Below, piece after piece: positions 1-7,240 of a stretch of 27,993 bases of DNA. The position numbers and the translations under genes are program-made. The notes under the pieces are model-generated. The model saw only the letters and a list, made by a program, of their open reading frames with translations, had not been told where the DNA came from and did not search any database. The DNA lies in the NCBI GenBank assembly GCA_052389435.1, contig JBQTIB010000134.1, positions 1-27,993 of the forward strand, in the 5' to 3' direction. Numbering within the stretch: the stretch's first letter is position 1; each line of letters opens with the position of its first letter. The DNA is from JBQTKD01 sp052389435 (GTDB lineage: Bacteria > Actinomycetota > Actinomycetes > Sporichthyales > Sporichthyaceae).

Positions 1-661
1 GGGCGGGGGTCCGGGCCCCAACACCAACTTCCGGTCGCCCCCTGGGGGGGGCCCCCCCCCCCCCACGACCCCCCGGAAAAGCGTCCGAAGCGTCGCCCTC
101 CGCCCCCCGACGACCCTCCGGCAGGTCGCCCTCCACCTGGGCGGACAACACGGCGGCGCGGGCGTCGAAGCGGCGCAGACCGTTCTTGGTCATGCGCTCG
201 ACCTCGACGGCCTCGGCGGCGAGGAACACCTCGACCGCCTTCGCGAGGGCGTCCCCCGGGACCTCGTCGAGGACGATTCGCCACACCGAGGCCTCCAGGC
301 GGTCGGCGAGTGCTCCCCCGCTGGACTCCACGACGTCGATCACGTCGAGGCCAGGGGGGAGCGCGGCGTCGAGCGCGGCGCGGATCGACTCCGGGTCCCG
401 CCGCTCGGACAGGCCGATCTCGAGGTACTCCGCCTCGCTCTCGGTGCCGGTGGAGGCGGCGTTGGCGTAGGAGACCTTCGGGTGCGGGCTGAACCCGGCC
501 GAGTACGCGATGGGCACGTTGGCGCGGCGCAGCGCCCGTTCGAACGCGCGCTGGAAGTCGCGGTGGCTGGTGAAGCGCAGCCGGCCGCGCTTGGCGTAGC
601 GCAGGCGGAGTTTCTGGACGGTCGGTGGGGGCGGTGGACCGTCGGGCTGCTTGGCCGGCAC
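1..661 (-). CDS. TIGR03936 family (DUF2344) radical SAM-associated protein, 3' end cut by window edge
   Basis: The frame opens with GTG at 659-661, one base after the TGA of the radical SAM gene, and stays open to base 1, so at least 220 codons are present and the stop lies outside. The N-terminal part reads like the DUF2344 family: a KLRLRYAKRGRLRFTSHRD-type stretch, then the segments ALRRANVPIAYSAGFSPHPK and EYLEIGL. Proteins of this family are partners of, or fused to, the TIGR03960 radical SAM protein in many bacteria; the biochemical role is not established. The spacing of one base implies co-transcription and translational coupling. Oddity: beyond codon ~180 (bases below ~120) the translation turns into Gly/Pro/Arg-rich low complexity and no longer resembles the family's C-terminus, next to a run of 8 G and 13 C at 44-64. 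A low-quality contig end or a frameshift is likely there. Confidence 0.8.
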   Translation of the reverse strand, partial: MPAKQPDGPPPPPTVQKLRLRYAKRGRLRFTSHRDFQRAFERALRRANVPIAYSAGFSPHPKVSYANAASTGTESEAEYLEIGLSERRDPESIRAALDAALPPGLDVIDVVESSGGALADRLEASVWRIVLDEVPGDALAKAVEVFLAAEAVEVERMTKNGLRRFDARAAVLSAQVEGDLPEGRRGAEGDASDAFPGGRGGGGAPPRGRPEVGVGARTPA

Positions 662-662
662 G

Positions 663-2591
663 TCAGGCGATGGACAGCGGGAGCAGCGTGCGGCCGGTCG
701 GGCCGATCTGGATGGCGGTGCCCATCTCCCCGCACACGCCGCAGTCGTAGCAGCCCTCCCAGCGGCAGTCTTCGATCTCCGCGCCGTCGGCGTTCAGGGA
801 GTCGACCCAGTCCTGCCAGAGCCAGCCCTTGTCCAGGCCCGCGTCGAGGTGGTCCCAGGGCAGGACCTCGGCCTCGCCGCGCTCGCGCGTGGTGAACCAG
901 TCCACGTCCACGCCGGTGCCCGCCAGCTCCGCCGCGGCGCAGTCCATCCAGCGCTGGAAGGAGAAGTGCTCGCTCCAGCCGTCGAACCGGCCGCCGTCGC
1001 GCCAGACGGCCTCGATGACCCGCCCGACGCGGCGGTCGCCGCGGGAGAGGAGGCCTTCGACGATGCCGGGCTTGCCGTCGTGGTAGCGGAACCCGATGGC
1101 CTTGCCGTACTGGCGGTCCTCGCGGATGGCGTCGCGCAACTTCTTCAGGCGCGCGTCGGTGGTCTCGTGGTCGAGCTGGGAAGCCCACTGGAACGGGGTC
1201 TGCGGCTTGGGCACGAACCCGCCGATCGACACCGTGCAGCGGATGTCCCGGGTGCCGGTGACGTCCCGGCCCGCCTGGATGACGCGCTTGGCGAGGGTGT
1301 GGATCTGCATGACGTCCTCGTCGGTCTCCGTCGGGAGCCCGCACATGAAGTACAGCTTCACCTGCCGCCAGCCGTGCTCGTAGGCGGTGGAGACGGTGCG
1401 GATCAGGTCGTCCTCGGTGACCATCTTGTTGATCACCTTGCGCATCCGCTCGCTGCCGCCCTCCGGGGCGAAGGTGAGCCCGGAACGGCGGCCGTTGCGG
1501 GTGAGCTCCTCCGCGAGGGTCACGTTGAACGCGTCCACGCGGGTGCTCGGCAGCGACAGGCCGATCTTGTCCTTCTCGTACCGGTCCGCGAGGCCCTTGG
1601 CGACGTCGTGGATCTCGGAGTGGTCCGCGCTGGACAGGGACAGCAGACCGACCTCCTCGAACCCGGTGTTCTCCAGGCCGACGCGAACCATTTCGCCGAT
1701 GCTCGCGATGCTGCGCTCGCGGACCGGGCGGGTGATCATCCCGGCCTGGCAGAAGCGGCAGCCGCGGGTGCAGCCGCGGAAGATCTCGACGCTGAACCGC
1801 TCGTGCACGGTCTCGGCCAGCGGCACGAGGAGCTTGCGCGGGTAGGGCCAGGCGTCGAGGTCCATGACGGTGTGCTTGACGATGCGCGCCGGGACGCCCT
1901 CGCGGTTGGGGCGGATCCCCTCGATCTCGCCGTTCTCGAGGTAGGTCACGTCGTAGAACTTCGGGACGTAGACCCCGCCGCTGGCGGCGAGGCGGAACAG
2001 GACCTCGTCCCGGCCGCCCGGTTCGCCCTCCTCCCGCCACTCCCGGATCACCTCGGTGATCGCGAGCGCAATCTCCTCGCCGTCGCCGAGGACCGCGGCG
2101 TCGATGTAGTTCGCGATGGGTTCGGGGTTGAACGCGGCGTGTCCCCCGGCCAGCACGATCGGGTGCTCGTCGCCCCGTTCGACGGCGAGCAGGGGGACGC
2201 CCGCGAGGTCGAGGGCGTTGAGCAGGTTGGTGTACCCGAGTTCGGTGGAGAAGGACACGCCCAGGACGTCGAACGCACTCACCGGACGGTGGGAGTCGAC
2301 GGTGAACTGCGGGACGGAGTGCTCGCGCATGAGGGCCTCGAGGTCCGGCCACACCGCATAGGTGCGCTCGGCGAGGACGCCGTCGCGCTCGTTGAGCACC
2401 TCGTAGAGGATCTGCACGCCCTGGTTCGGCAGGCCGACCTCGTAGGCGTCCGGGTACATCAGACACCAGCGGACGGTGGCCGAGTCCCAGTCCTTGACGG
2501 TCGCGTTCAGCTCCCCGCCGATGTACTGCACCGGCTTCTGCACACGCGGGAGCAGCGCCTCGAGGCGCGGGAACAGGGACTCGACGGGCAC
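663..2591 (-). CDS. TIGR03960 family B12-binding-domain radical SAM protein
   Basis: This 642-aa protein matches the usual length of the TIGR03960 family. The N-terminal third (from MPVESLFPRLEALLPRVQKP) is the cobalamin-binding-like domain. The radical SAM core carries the CxxxCxxC cluster motif as C274, C278 and C281 within RGCTRGCRFCQAG, which should ligate the [4Fe-4S] cluster that cleaves S-adenosylmethionine. A Cys-rich C-terminal patch (CYDCGVCG, near 725-755) may hold a further metal site. The substrate is unknown. The start is GTG with AGGAAG about 9 bases upstream. In Streptomyces-type genomes this gene lies between rodA and the RNase E/rplU region; here it keeps its TIGR03936 partner but is separated from rodA by about 9 kb of accessory genes. 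Family assignment is firm from sequence resemblance and context; function remains open. Confidence 0.92.
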   Translation of the reverse strand: MPVESLFPRLEALLPRVQKPVQYIGGELNATVKDWDSATVRWCLMYPDAYEVGLPNQGVQILYEVLNERDGVLAERTYAVWPDLEALMREHSVPQFTVDSHRPVSAFDVLGVSFSTELGYTNLLNALDLAGVPLLAVERGDEHPIVLAGGHAAFNPEPIANYIDAAVLGDGEEIALAITEVIREWREEGEPGGRDEVLFRLAASGGVYVPKFYDVTYLENGEIEGIRPNREGVPARIVKHTVMDLDAWPYPRKLLVPLAETVHERFSVEIFRGCTRGCRFCQAGMITRPVRERSIASIGEMVRVGLENTGFEEVGLLSLSSADHSEIHDVAKGLADRYEKDKIGLSLPSTRVDAFNVTLAEELTRNGRRSGLTFAPEGGSERMRKVINKMVTEDDLIRTVSTAYEHGWRQVKLYFMCGLPTETDEDVMQIHTLAKRVIQAGRDVTGTRDIRCTVSIGGFVPKPQTPFQWASQLDHETTDARLKKLRDAIREDRQYGKAIGFRYHDGKPGIVEGLLSRGDRRVGRVIEAVWRDGGRFDGWSEHFSFQRWMDCAAAELAGTGVDVDWFTTRERGEAEVLPWDHLDAGLDKGWLWQDWVDSLNADGAEIEDCRWEGCYDCGVCGEMGTAIQIGPTGRTLLPLSIA

Positions 2592-2678
2592 GGCGAAGCA
2601 CTTCCTAGCGGAGACGGCGGTGCTGATCAGGGTATCCCGCTGCAGCGTCGACGCCTGTTTCAGACGCCTTGGGTCCGA

Positions 2679-2840
2679 TCAGGCGCCGGCCGCGTCCGCC
2701 TCGGGGTCGGGCGGGAGGGCGTTGGCCACCCAGCGAACCTCGAGACCGGGATCTTCATTGTCGATCCCGAGCTCGTAGCGGCGGACAAGCTCCTTCGCCG
2801 CCATGACTTCTGCTCTGGTCACCTTGACGACCTTCGGCAT
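2679..2840 (-). CDS. small hypothetical protein, 53 aa
   Basis: This short frame starts at ATG 2838-2840 behind a strong Shine-Dalgarno (GGGAGGAG, about 5 bases spacing) and ends with TGA at 2679-2681. Its ATG overlaps the TGA of the preceding membrane-protein gene by one base (TGATG), a classic re-initiation arrangement, which argues that it is real. The protein begins MPKVVKVTRAEVMAAKELV, is helical-looking for its first ~25 residues, mixed in charge, then ends with an acidic/alanine tail. No transmembrane segment or Cys is seen. I do not recognise the family; the VTRAEVxAAKxLV pattern loosely resembles short actinobacterial hypothetical proteins. It could partner the upstream membrane protein. 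A gap of 87 bases separates it from the radical SAM gene. Confidence 0.65.
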   Translation of the reverse strand: MPKVVKVTRAEVMAAKELVRRYELGIDNEDPGLEVRWVANALPPDPEADAAGA

Positions 2841-3190
2841 CAGCTCTCCTCCCGGACGACCGCGTCCTCATCGTAACGACGCCGCGCACGACCCACCACG
2901 GAATCCAGCACGCCTCGAACAAGGGCCTGATCGACCGGCTGCAGAAGCTGGGATCCGCCGAGCGACGTCAGCGCGGCGAGGCCCACGACCTTTCGATCCT
3001 GTGCCGGATCGACGGCAAGCTCGGCCGCCCAGCGCAACAGGCGCATCGTCTCTTCGCGCTGCCACCGCACATCGAGGTCTCGGGCATCCCGACGCGACAG
3101 CAGTTGCCCGGCCACCGAGCCCGCGAAGGCGAGTAGCGGTATTCCCAGCGCGGCGGCGACGCCGATCCAGAGCGGAAGTTGGTCCCCCAT
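2840..3190 (-). CDS. small single-span membrane protein, 116 aa
   Basis: The chosen start is ATG 3188-3190 (MGDQLPLWIG); the frame runs upstream to 3307 but that extension overlaps the divergent ligase gene. Residues ~6-29 form one hydrophobic helix (WIGVAAALGIPLLAFAG), followed by a cytoplasmic-looking region of alternating charged and hydrophobic residues (RRDARDLDVRWQREETMRLL) that is probably helical. Topology therefore suggests a membrane-anchored protein with a ~85-residue soluble tail. I do not recognise a named family. It is followed immediately by the 53-aa gene with a TGATG overlap and diverges from the acyl-CoA ligase across a 94-bp gap, which should hold both promoters. Only a weak GAGG precedes the ATG. 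Confidence 0.7.
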   Translation of the reverse strand: MGDQLPLWIGVAAALGIPLLAFAGSVAGQLLSRRDARDLDVRWQREETMRLLRWAAELAVDPAQDRKVVGLAALTSLGGSQLLQPVDQALVRGVLDSVVGRARRRYDEDAVVREES

Positions 3191-3284
3191 GCCTCGGACC
3201 GTAGATCTGCCCACCGACAGTTTCGCCGCGCCGGCGTTTCTGGTGGAGTGTGCGCAGTCCCAGCGCTCGCACGGAGGTCCGCCG

Positions 3285-4817
3285 ATGTACTTCCCGCTCA
3301 CTGTCAACGATTTCCTCGACCGCGCCGAAACGGTCTATCCCGACCGCGTCGCGGTCGTGGACGAACCCGATCAGCCGGCGACTAGCCAGGGCGCGCTGAC
3401 CTACCGCCAGGTCGCCGAGATGGCCCGCGCGCAGGCCGCGCGGCTCGACGAACTCGGAGTGCCCACCGGCGGGCGCGTCGCGGTCATCAGCCAGAACAGC
3501 TCGCGGCTGTTCACCTCCTTCTTCGGGGTCTCCGGGTTCGGGCGCGTGCTGGTGCCGGTGAACTTCCGCCTCGCCCAGCCCGAGATCGACTACATCGTCG
3601 AGCACTCCGGCGCGCAGGTCGTCTACGCGGACCCCTCGCTCAAGGGAGCCCTGGACGCCATTCAGGGCGTGGAGCACAAGTTCGTCCTGGGCGAGGACGA
3701 CGCGCTGTTCAAGTTCGGCGCCTCCCCGCAGCCGTGGGCCGAGCCGGACGAGGGCGCGACGGCGACTATCAACTACACCTCCGGGACGACCGCGCGCCCC
3801 AAGGGCGTGCAGTTGACCCACCGCAACCTGTGGCTCAACGCGAACGTCTTCGGCCTGCACACCTCGATCACCGATCGCGACGTCTACCTGCACACGCTGC
3901 CGATGTTCCACTGCAACGGCTGGGGCATGCCGTACGCGTTGACCGGCGTCGGGGCCAAGCACGTGGTGATCCGGCAGATCGACGGCATGGAGATCCTGCG
4001 GCGCATCGCCGAGCACGGCGTCACGCTGATCTGCGCCGCACCGGCCGTCGTCAACGCGGTGCTCGCGGCGCTGCCGGAATGGGACGGGCCCGTTCCCGGC
4101 CGGGACCGACTGCGCATCGTCTGCGCCGGCGCTCCTCCGCCCACCCGCACCATCGAACGGGTGCTGGAGGAGCTCGGCTGGGAGTTCATCCAGATCTACG
4201 GCCTGACCGAGACCTCGCCGCTGCTGACCATCAACCGGATGCGTTCGGAATGGGACGAGCTGCCGTTGCCGGAGCGGGCGAGCCGGCTGGTGCGAGCAGG
4301 CGTTCCGGCGATCGGCGTGCGCGTCAAGATCGACGAGGAGGGCGAGGTCGTCGCGCAGTCCAACCACAACCTCGACGGGTACTGGGAGCTGCCCGAGGAG
4401 ACGGCGCGCGCGCAGGCCGACAACTGGTTCCACACCGGCGACGGCGGCTACCTGGACGAGGAGGGGTACCTGGTCATCGCCGACCGCAAGAAGGACGTGA
4501 TCATCACCGGCGGGGAGAACGTCTCCTCGATCGAGGTCGAGGACGCACTCACCTCCCACCCCGCGGTGAGCGAAGTGGCGGTCATCGGCATCCCCGACGA
4601 GAAGTGGGGCGAGCTCGTCACCGCCCTCGTCGTGCTCGGGAACACCCCCGCGACGGCCGACGAGCTCATCGCGCACTGCCGCACCAGGCTGGCGGGCTAC
4701 AAGTGCCCGAAGCGCATCGACTTCGTCGAGGAACTGGCCCGCACCGCGACCGGCAAGCTGCAGAAGTTCAAGCTCCGCGAGCCGTACTGGGCGGGGTACG
4801 AGCGAGGCGTCAACTGA
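3285..4817 (+). CDS. AMP-dependent acyl-CoA synthetase (FadD-like fatty acid--CoA ligase)
   Basis: This is a 510-aa ANL-superfamily enzyme that would adenylate a carboxylic acid with ATP and transfer it to CoA. Visible core motifs are the P-loop-like YTSGTTARPKG near residues 164-174 (Ala in place of the usual Gly of TTGRPKG), QIYGLTET near 303-310, the HTGDGGYLDEEGYL/ADRKKDVIITGGENV block near 383-410, and the catalytic lysine in TATGKLQKFK near 487-496. The start ATG 3285 (MYFPLTVNDF) is supported by GGAGG about 8 bases upstream; an in-frame ATG at 3189 would add 32 residues without a good ribosome site. The substrate chain length cannot be read from sequence; a medium/long-chain or aryl acid is plausible. 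It stands alone, diverging from the small membrane gene, with no other fatty acid genes nearby. Confidence 0.9.
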   Translation: MYFPLTVNDFLDRAETVYPDRVAVVDEPDQPATSQGALTYRQVAEMARAQAARLDELGVPTGGRVAVISQNSSRLFTSFFGVSGFGRVLVPVNFRLAQPEIDYIVEHSGAQVVYADPSLKGALDAIQGVEHKFVLGEDDALFKFGASPQPWAEPDEGATATINYTSGTTARPKGVQLTHRNLWLNANVFGLHTSITDRDVYLHTLPMFHCNGWGMPYALTGVGAKHVVIRQIDGMEILRRIAEHGVTLICAAPAVVNAVLAALPEWDGPVPGRDRLRIVCAGAPPPTRTIERVLEELGWEFIQIYGLTETSPLLTINRMRSEWDELPLPERASRLVRAGVPAIGVRVKIDEEGEVVAQSNHNLDGYWELPEETARAQADNWFHTGDGGYLDEEGYLVIADRKKDVIITGGENVSSIEVEDALTSHPAVSEVAVIGIPDEKWGELVTALVVLGNTPATADELIAHCRTRLAGYKCPKRIDFVEELARTATGKLQKFKLREPYWAGYERGVN

Positions 4818-4819
4818 TC

Positions 4820-4835
4820 GGTGATCCAGGTCACA
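4820..4835. promoter_or_regulatory. candidate Crp/GlxR-type operator upstream of the DGPF/sigma operon
   Basis: The 16-mer GGTGATCCAGGTCACA matches the Crp-family consensus TGTGA-N6-TCACA at nine of ten defined positions. It lies about 95 bases before the ATG of the YCII/DGPF gene, just after the stop of the ligase gene. The position suits promoter regulation of the sigma factor operon. A chance match is possible in a genome of this composition; no regulator gene is in the window. Confidence 0.35.
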
Positions 4836-4930
4836 TCGATGCCGGCGTCGAAGGTGTCGATCGGGGGGATGCCCGTTCGTGGAGTGGGTGAGAGCCCGCA
4901 AGGGGCGGGACACGACACAGGGAGCACCGG

Positions 4931-5275
4931 ATGACGCAGTACATGATCTCCGTCTGGCACGAGCCGACCATGGACTTCGACCCGGCCGAGATGGAGCAGG
5001 TCTTCGCCGCCGTCGACGCCTTCAACAAAGAGGTCATGGCCGCCGGTCAGTGGGTGTTCGGCGGCGGGCTCATGCCGCCGAACAGCGCGACCGTCGTCGA
5101 CGCGACCGGCGCGAAGGTCGTCACCACCGACGGACCGTTCGTCGAGACCAAGGAGATGCTCGGCGGCTTCTGGGTCCTGGAACTGCCCGACCTCGACGAG
5201 GCGCTGAAGGTCGCCGAGCGCGCCTCCGCCGCGTGCCGCGGGGCCGTGGAGGTCCGGGCGTTCCAGGGCGAGTGA
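4931..5275 (+). CDS. YCII-related DGPF-domain protein
   Basis: This 114-aa protein starts MTQYMISVWHEP and carries the diagnostic DGPF at residues 67-70 followed by VETKEMLGGFWVLELP, typical of the DGPF branch of the YCII family (small ferredoxin-like alpha/beta fold). It is preceded by GGGAG 8 bases before the ATG. Its TGA overlaps the GTG of the sigma factor gene (GTGA, 4 bases), so the two are translationally coupled. DGPF proteins are the known genomic partners of group ECF42 sigma factors; their biochemical activity is unknown, and they have been considered possible sensors or enzymes rather than anti-sigma factors. The pairing here strongly supports that identity. Confidence 0.9.
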   Translation: MTQYMISVWHEPTMDFDPAEMEQVFAAVDAFNKEVMAAGQWVFGGGLMPPNSATVVDATGAKVVTTDGPFVETKEMLGGFWVLELPDLDEALKVAERASAACRGAVEVRAFQGE

Positions 5276-6564
5276 GTCCGCGCGACGAACGAGGCGGGGG
5301 TTCCGAGCCCGGGCGATCGCCGGCCCCGAACGACCGGTTGGTCGCGGAGGTCTTCCGCGCGGAGTACGGCAGGTGCGTCGCCACGCTGACGCGCCTCCTC
5401 GGCGACATCTCACTCGCCGAGGAGGCCGTGGCCGACGCGTTCGTGGTCGCGCTCGAGCAGTGGGATGCGGCCGATCCCCCGCCCAACCCGGGCGGCTGGA
5501 TCGCCACCACCGCGCGCCGCCGGGCCATCGACCGACTGCGCCGCGAGTCCAGCCGCGAGGCGAAGCACGCCATGGCGGTGTTGCTCTCCCGGCCCGCGGA
5601 GGCCCCACGCGAGGAGGTGGGACCCGTGCACGACGACCGGCTGCGGATGCTGTTCACCTGCTGCCACCCCGCGCTCGCGCCGGAGGCCCGGGTCGCCCTG
5701 ACGCTCCGACTGCTCGGCGGCCTCCAGACGCCGGAGATCGCCCGGGCCTACCTGATCCCGGAAACGACGCTGGCGCAGCGGATCGTGCGTGCCAAGAAGA
5801 AGATCGCCGACGCCAACATTCCCTACCGGGTGCCGGCGGACGCGGACCTGCCCGAGCGCCTCGGCGGGGTGCTCGCGGTGCTCTACCTGATCTACACCGC
5901 CGGGCACAGCGCCGCGACGGGCGAGGACCTTGCCCGCGCCGACCTGTGCGAGGAGGCCCTGCGCCTGGCGCGTCTGCTCGTCGAGCTCATGCCCGACGAG
6001 CCCGAGGCGATCGGTCTGCTCGCACTGCTCCTGCTGCTGGAGTCCCGGCGCGCAACCCGCGTCGACGACGACGGCCGGCTGGTCCTGCTGCCCGACCAGG
6101 ACCGCGGCCGGTGGAACCGAGAGCTCATCGCCGAAGGGCACGCGCTGGTCCGCGCGTGCCTGCGCCGCAGTCAACCGGGCGCCTACCAGATCCAGGCGGC
6201 CATCAACGCCGTGCACTCCGACGCCCCGCGCGCCGTGGACACCGACTGGGCGCAGATCGTCGCGCTCTACGACCAGCTCTACGCCGTCGCCCCGACCCCC
6301 GTGGTCGCCCTCAACCGAGCCGTCGCCCGCGCGGAACTGACGGGCCCTCAGGCAGCGCTCGACGAGCTGCACGCGCTCGATCTGTCGCACTACCAGCCGT
6401 ACTGGGTCGCACGGGCCGAACTGCTGCTGCGGTGCGATCGACCCGCCGAGGCCCTTGCCGCCTTCGACCGCGCGCTGACGTTGACCGACAACGCCGTCGA
6501 GCGCAGTCATCTGACCGACCGTCGGGCCCAGACGGCGGGCGCCCCCCGGAGGCAGCGGTCGTGA
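5272..6564 (+). CDS. ECF42-like RNA polymerase sigma factor with DUF6596/TPR-type C-terminal extension
   Basis: This 430-aa protein starts at GTG 5272 inside the stop of the DGPF gene. Sigma region 2 lies near residues 23-87 (EVFRAEYGRCVATLTRLLGD, then the SLAEEAVADAF helix and GGWIATTARRRAIDRLRRE). Region 4 lies near 120-180 (LRMLFTCCHPALAPEARVAL, LQTPEIARAYLIPETTLAQR), which is the helix-turn-helix reading the -35 element. The remaining ~230 residues are a helical extension (VLYLIYTAGHSAATGEDL, QIQAAINAVHS, AVAPTPVVALNRAVA) of the kind found in ECF42 factors, where the extension is required for activity and no anti-sigma factor is encoded. Neighbours fit: DGPF gene upstream and a membrane protein downstream, each overlapping by 4 bases. 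Which promoters it recognises cannot be seen. Confidence 0.92.
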   Translation: MSPRDERGGGSEPGRSPAPNDRLVAEVFRAEYGRCVATLTRLLGDISLAEEAVADAFVVALEQWDAADPPPNPGGWIATTARRRAIDRLRRESSREAKHAMAVLLSRPAEAPREEVGPVHDDRLRMLFTCCHPALAPEARVALTLRLLGGLQTPEIARAYLIPETTLAQRIVRAKKKIADANIPYRVPADADLPERLGGVLAVLYLIYTAGHSAATGEDLARADLCEEALRLARLLVELMPDEPEAIGLLALLLLLESRRATRVDDDGRLVLLPDQDRGRWNRELIAEGHALVRACLRRSQPGAYQIQAAINAVHSDAPRAVDTDWAQIVALYDQLYAVAPTPVVALNRAVARAELTGPQAALDELHALDLSHYQPYWVARAELLLRCDRPAEALAAFDRALTLTDNAVERSHLTDRRAQTAGAPRRQRS

Positions 6565-7157
6565 CGCCCAGGCGGCGGGGTCGACTGCGGCGGATGGCCG
6601 CCGCTTGGCAGGCGTGGCCGGCGACGCGGCAGGCGGCTGGCTTCTTCGTGTTCCTGGCTCTGATCGCGATTCCGTTGGGAACGGGCGAGGCGCTCGGCTC
6701 CGCGGCCCTGGCCGAGCCCCGCACGGCCACGGGTACGGTCCTGCGGGTCAACGACGGCGGTGGTCCGTTCACCAGGAACTCGACCTTCCTCGAGGTGCAG
6801 GCAGCGATCGACGGTCGGGTCCGCGACGTCCGGGTCGATCGTCTCGCTCGGCCGCTGCCGGCCCGCGGCGACCGCTACGCGATCGAGTACGGCAGTGCGC
6901 CGATAGTCGGCCTGGTCGCGCAGCAGGCCGGATATCGCGCGGGCTTCCCTCGCACCTGGGGAATGCTCCTCGTGGGAACGGGGTTCGCCGTGGCCGGGGC
7001 CAGCCTCGCGATCTGGAGTGTCGTCCGGCCCGGTCCACCGGCCAACGCCCCGCGCCCGCCCCCGGGTCCCTCGCTCGCCGAGCGTCCCGACTGGTCGCAC
7101 CGACTTCGTCGACCCGACGCCGACCGTGAACGACCCGAGCGCGAACCGCGGCCGTAG
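6561..7157 (+). CDS. two-span membrane protein, DUF3592-like
   Basis: The GTG at 6561-6563 overlaps the TGA of the sigma factor gene (GTGA) and is preceded by GGAGG about 8 bases upstream. The 198-aa product has a basic N-terminus, a first membrane helix near residues 24-42 (GFFVFLALIAIPLGTG), an extracytoplasmic beta-rich domain near 50-130 (ATGTVLRVNDGG, RGDRYAIEYGSAPIVG), a second helix near 136-158 (GMLLVGTGFAVAGASLAIW) and a Pro/Arg-rich cytoplasmic tail. The spacing of the domain resembles DUF3592, but I assign it weakly. Because it is co-translated with an ECF sigma factor, it may belong to the same regulatory unit, though direct sensing is only an inference. Confidence 0.75.
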   Translation: MTPRRRGRLRRMAAAWQAWPATRQAAGFFVFLALIAIPLGTGEALGSAALAEPRTATGTVLRVNDGGGPFTRNSTFLEVQAAIDGRVRDVRVDRLARPLPARGDRYAIEYGSAPIVGLVAQQAGYRAGFPRTWGMLLVGTGFAVAGASLAIWSVVRPGPPANAPRPPPGPSLAERPDWSHRLRRPDADRERPEREPRP

Positions 7158-7175
7158 CCGAACGGACGCTCGCCC

Positions 7176-7226
7176 GTCGCGTACCTCGCGACGCGTCGGT
7201 CGAAGGCGGTCCCCCGCCGCGGCGGG
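7176..7226. terminator. candidate bidirectional hairpin terminator between convergent genes
   Basis: The 83-bp gap between the convergent membrane-protein and glycosyltransferase genes holds a stem of GTCGCG/CGCGAC (7176-7181 with 7187-7192, 5-nt loop), then the 14-base palindrome CCCGCCGCGGCGGG at 7213-7226. No T-run is present, so this is a candidate only. Confidence 0.35.
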
Positions 7227-7240
7227 CCGAGGGCCCGCGG

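Noticed and set aside
340..2601. 753-codon minus-strand frame overlapping the radical SAM gene
   Set aside because: Arg/Pro/Ala-rich translation with no family resemblance; an out-of-frame shadow typical of high-GC coding DNA.
2629..2634. TACCCT on the minus strand as a possible -10 element for the radical SAM gene
   Set aside because: No acceptable -35 hexamer at 16-18 bases; too weak to list.
651..2876. 741-codon plus-strand frame opposite the radical SAM gene
   Set aside because: Antisense shadow; the minus-strand gene has the CxxxCxxC motif and conserved context.
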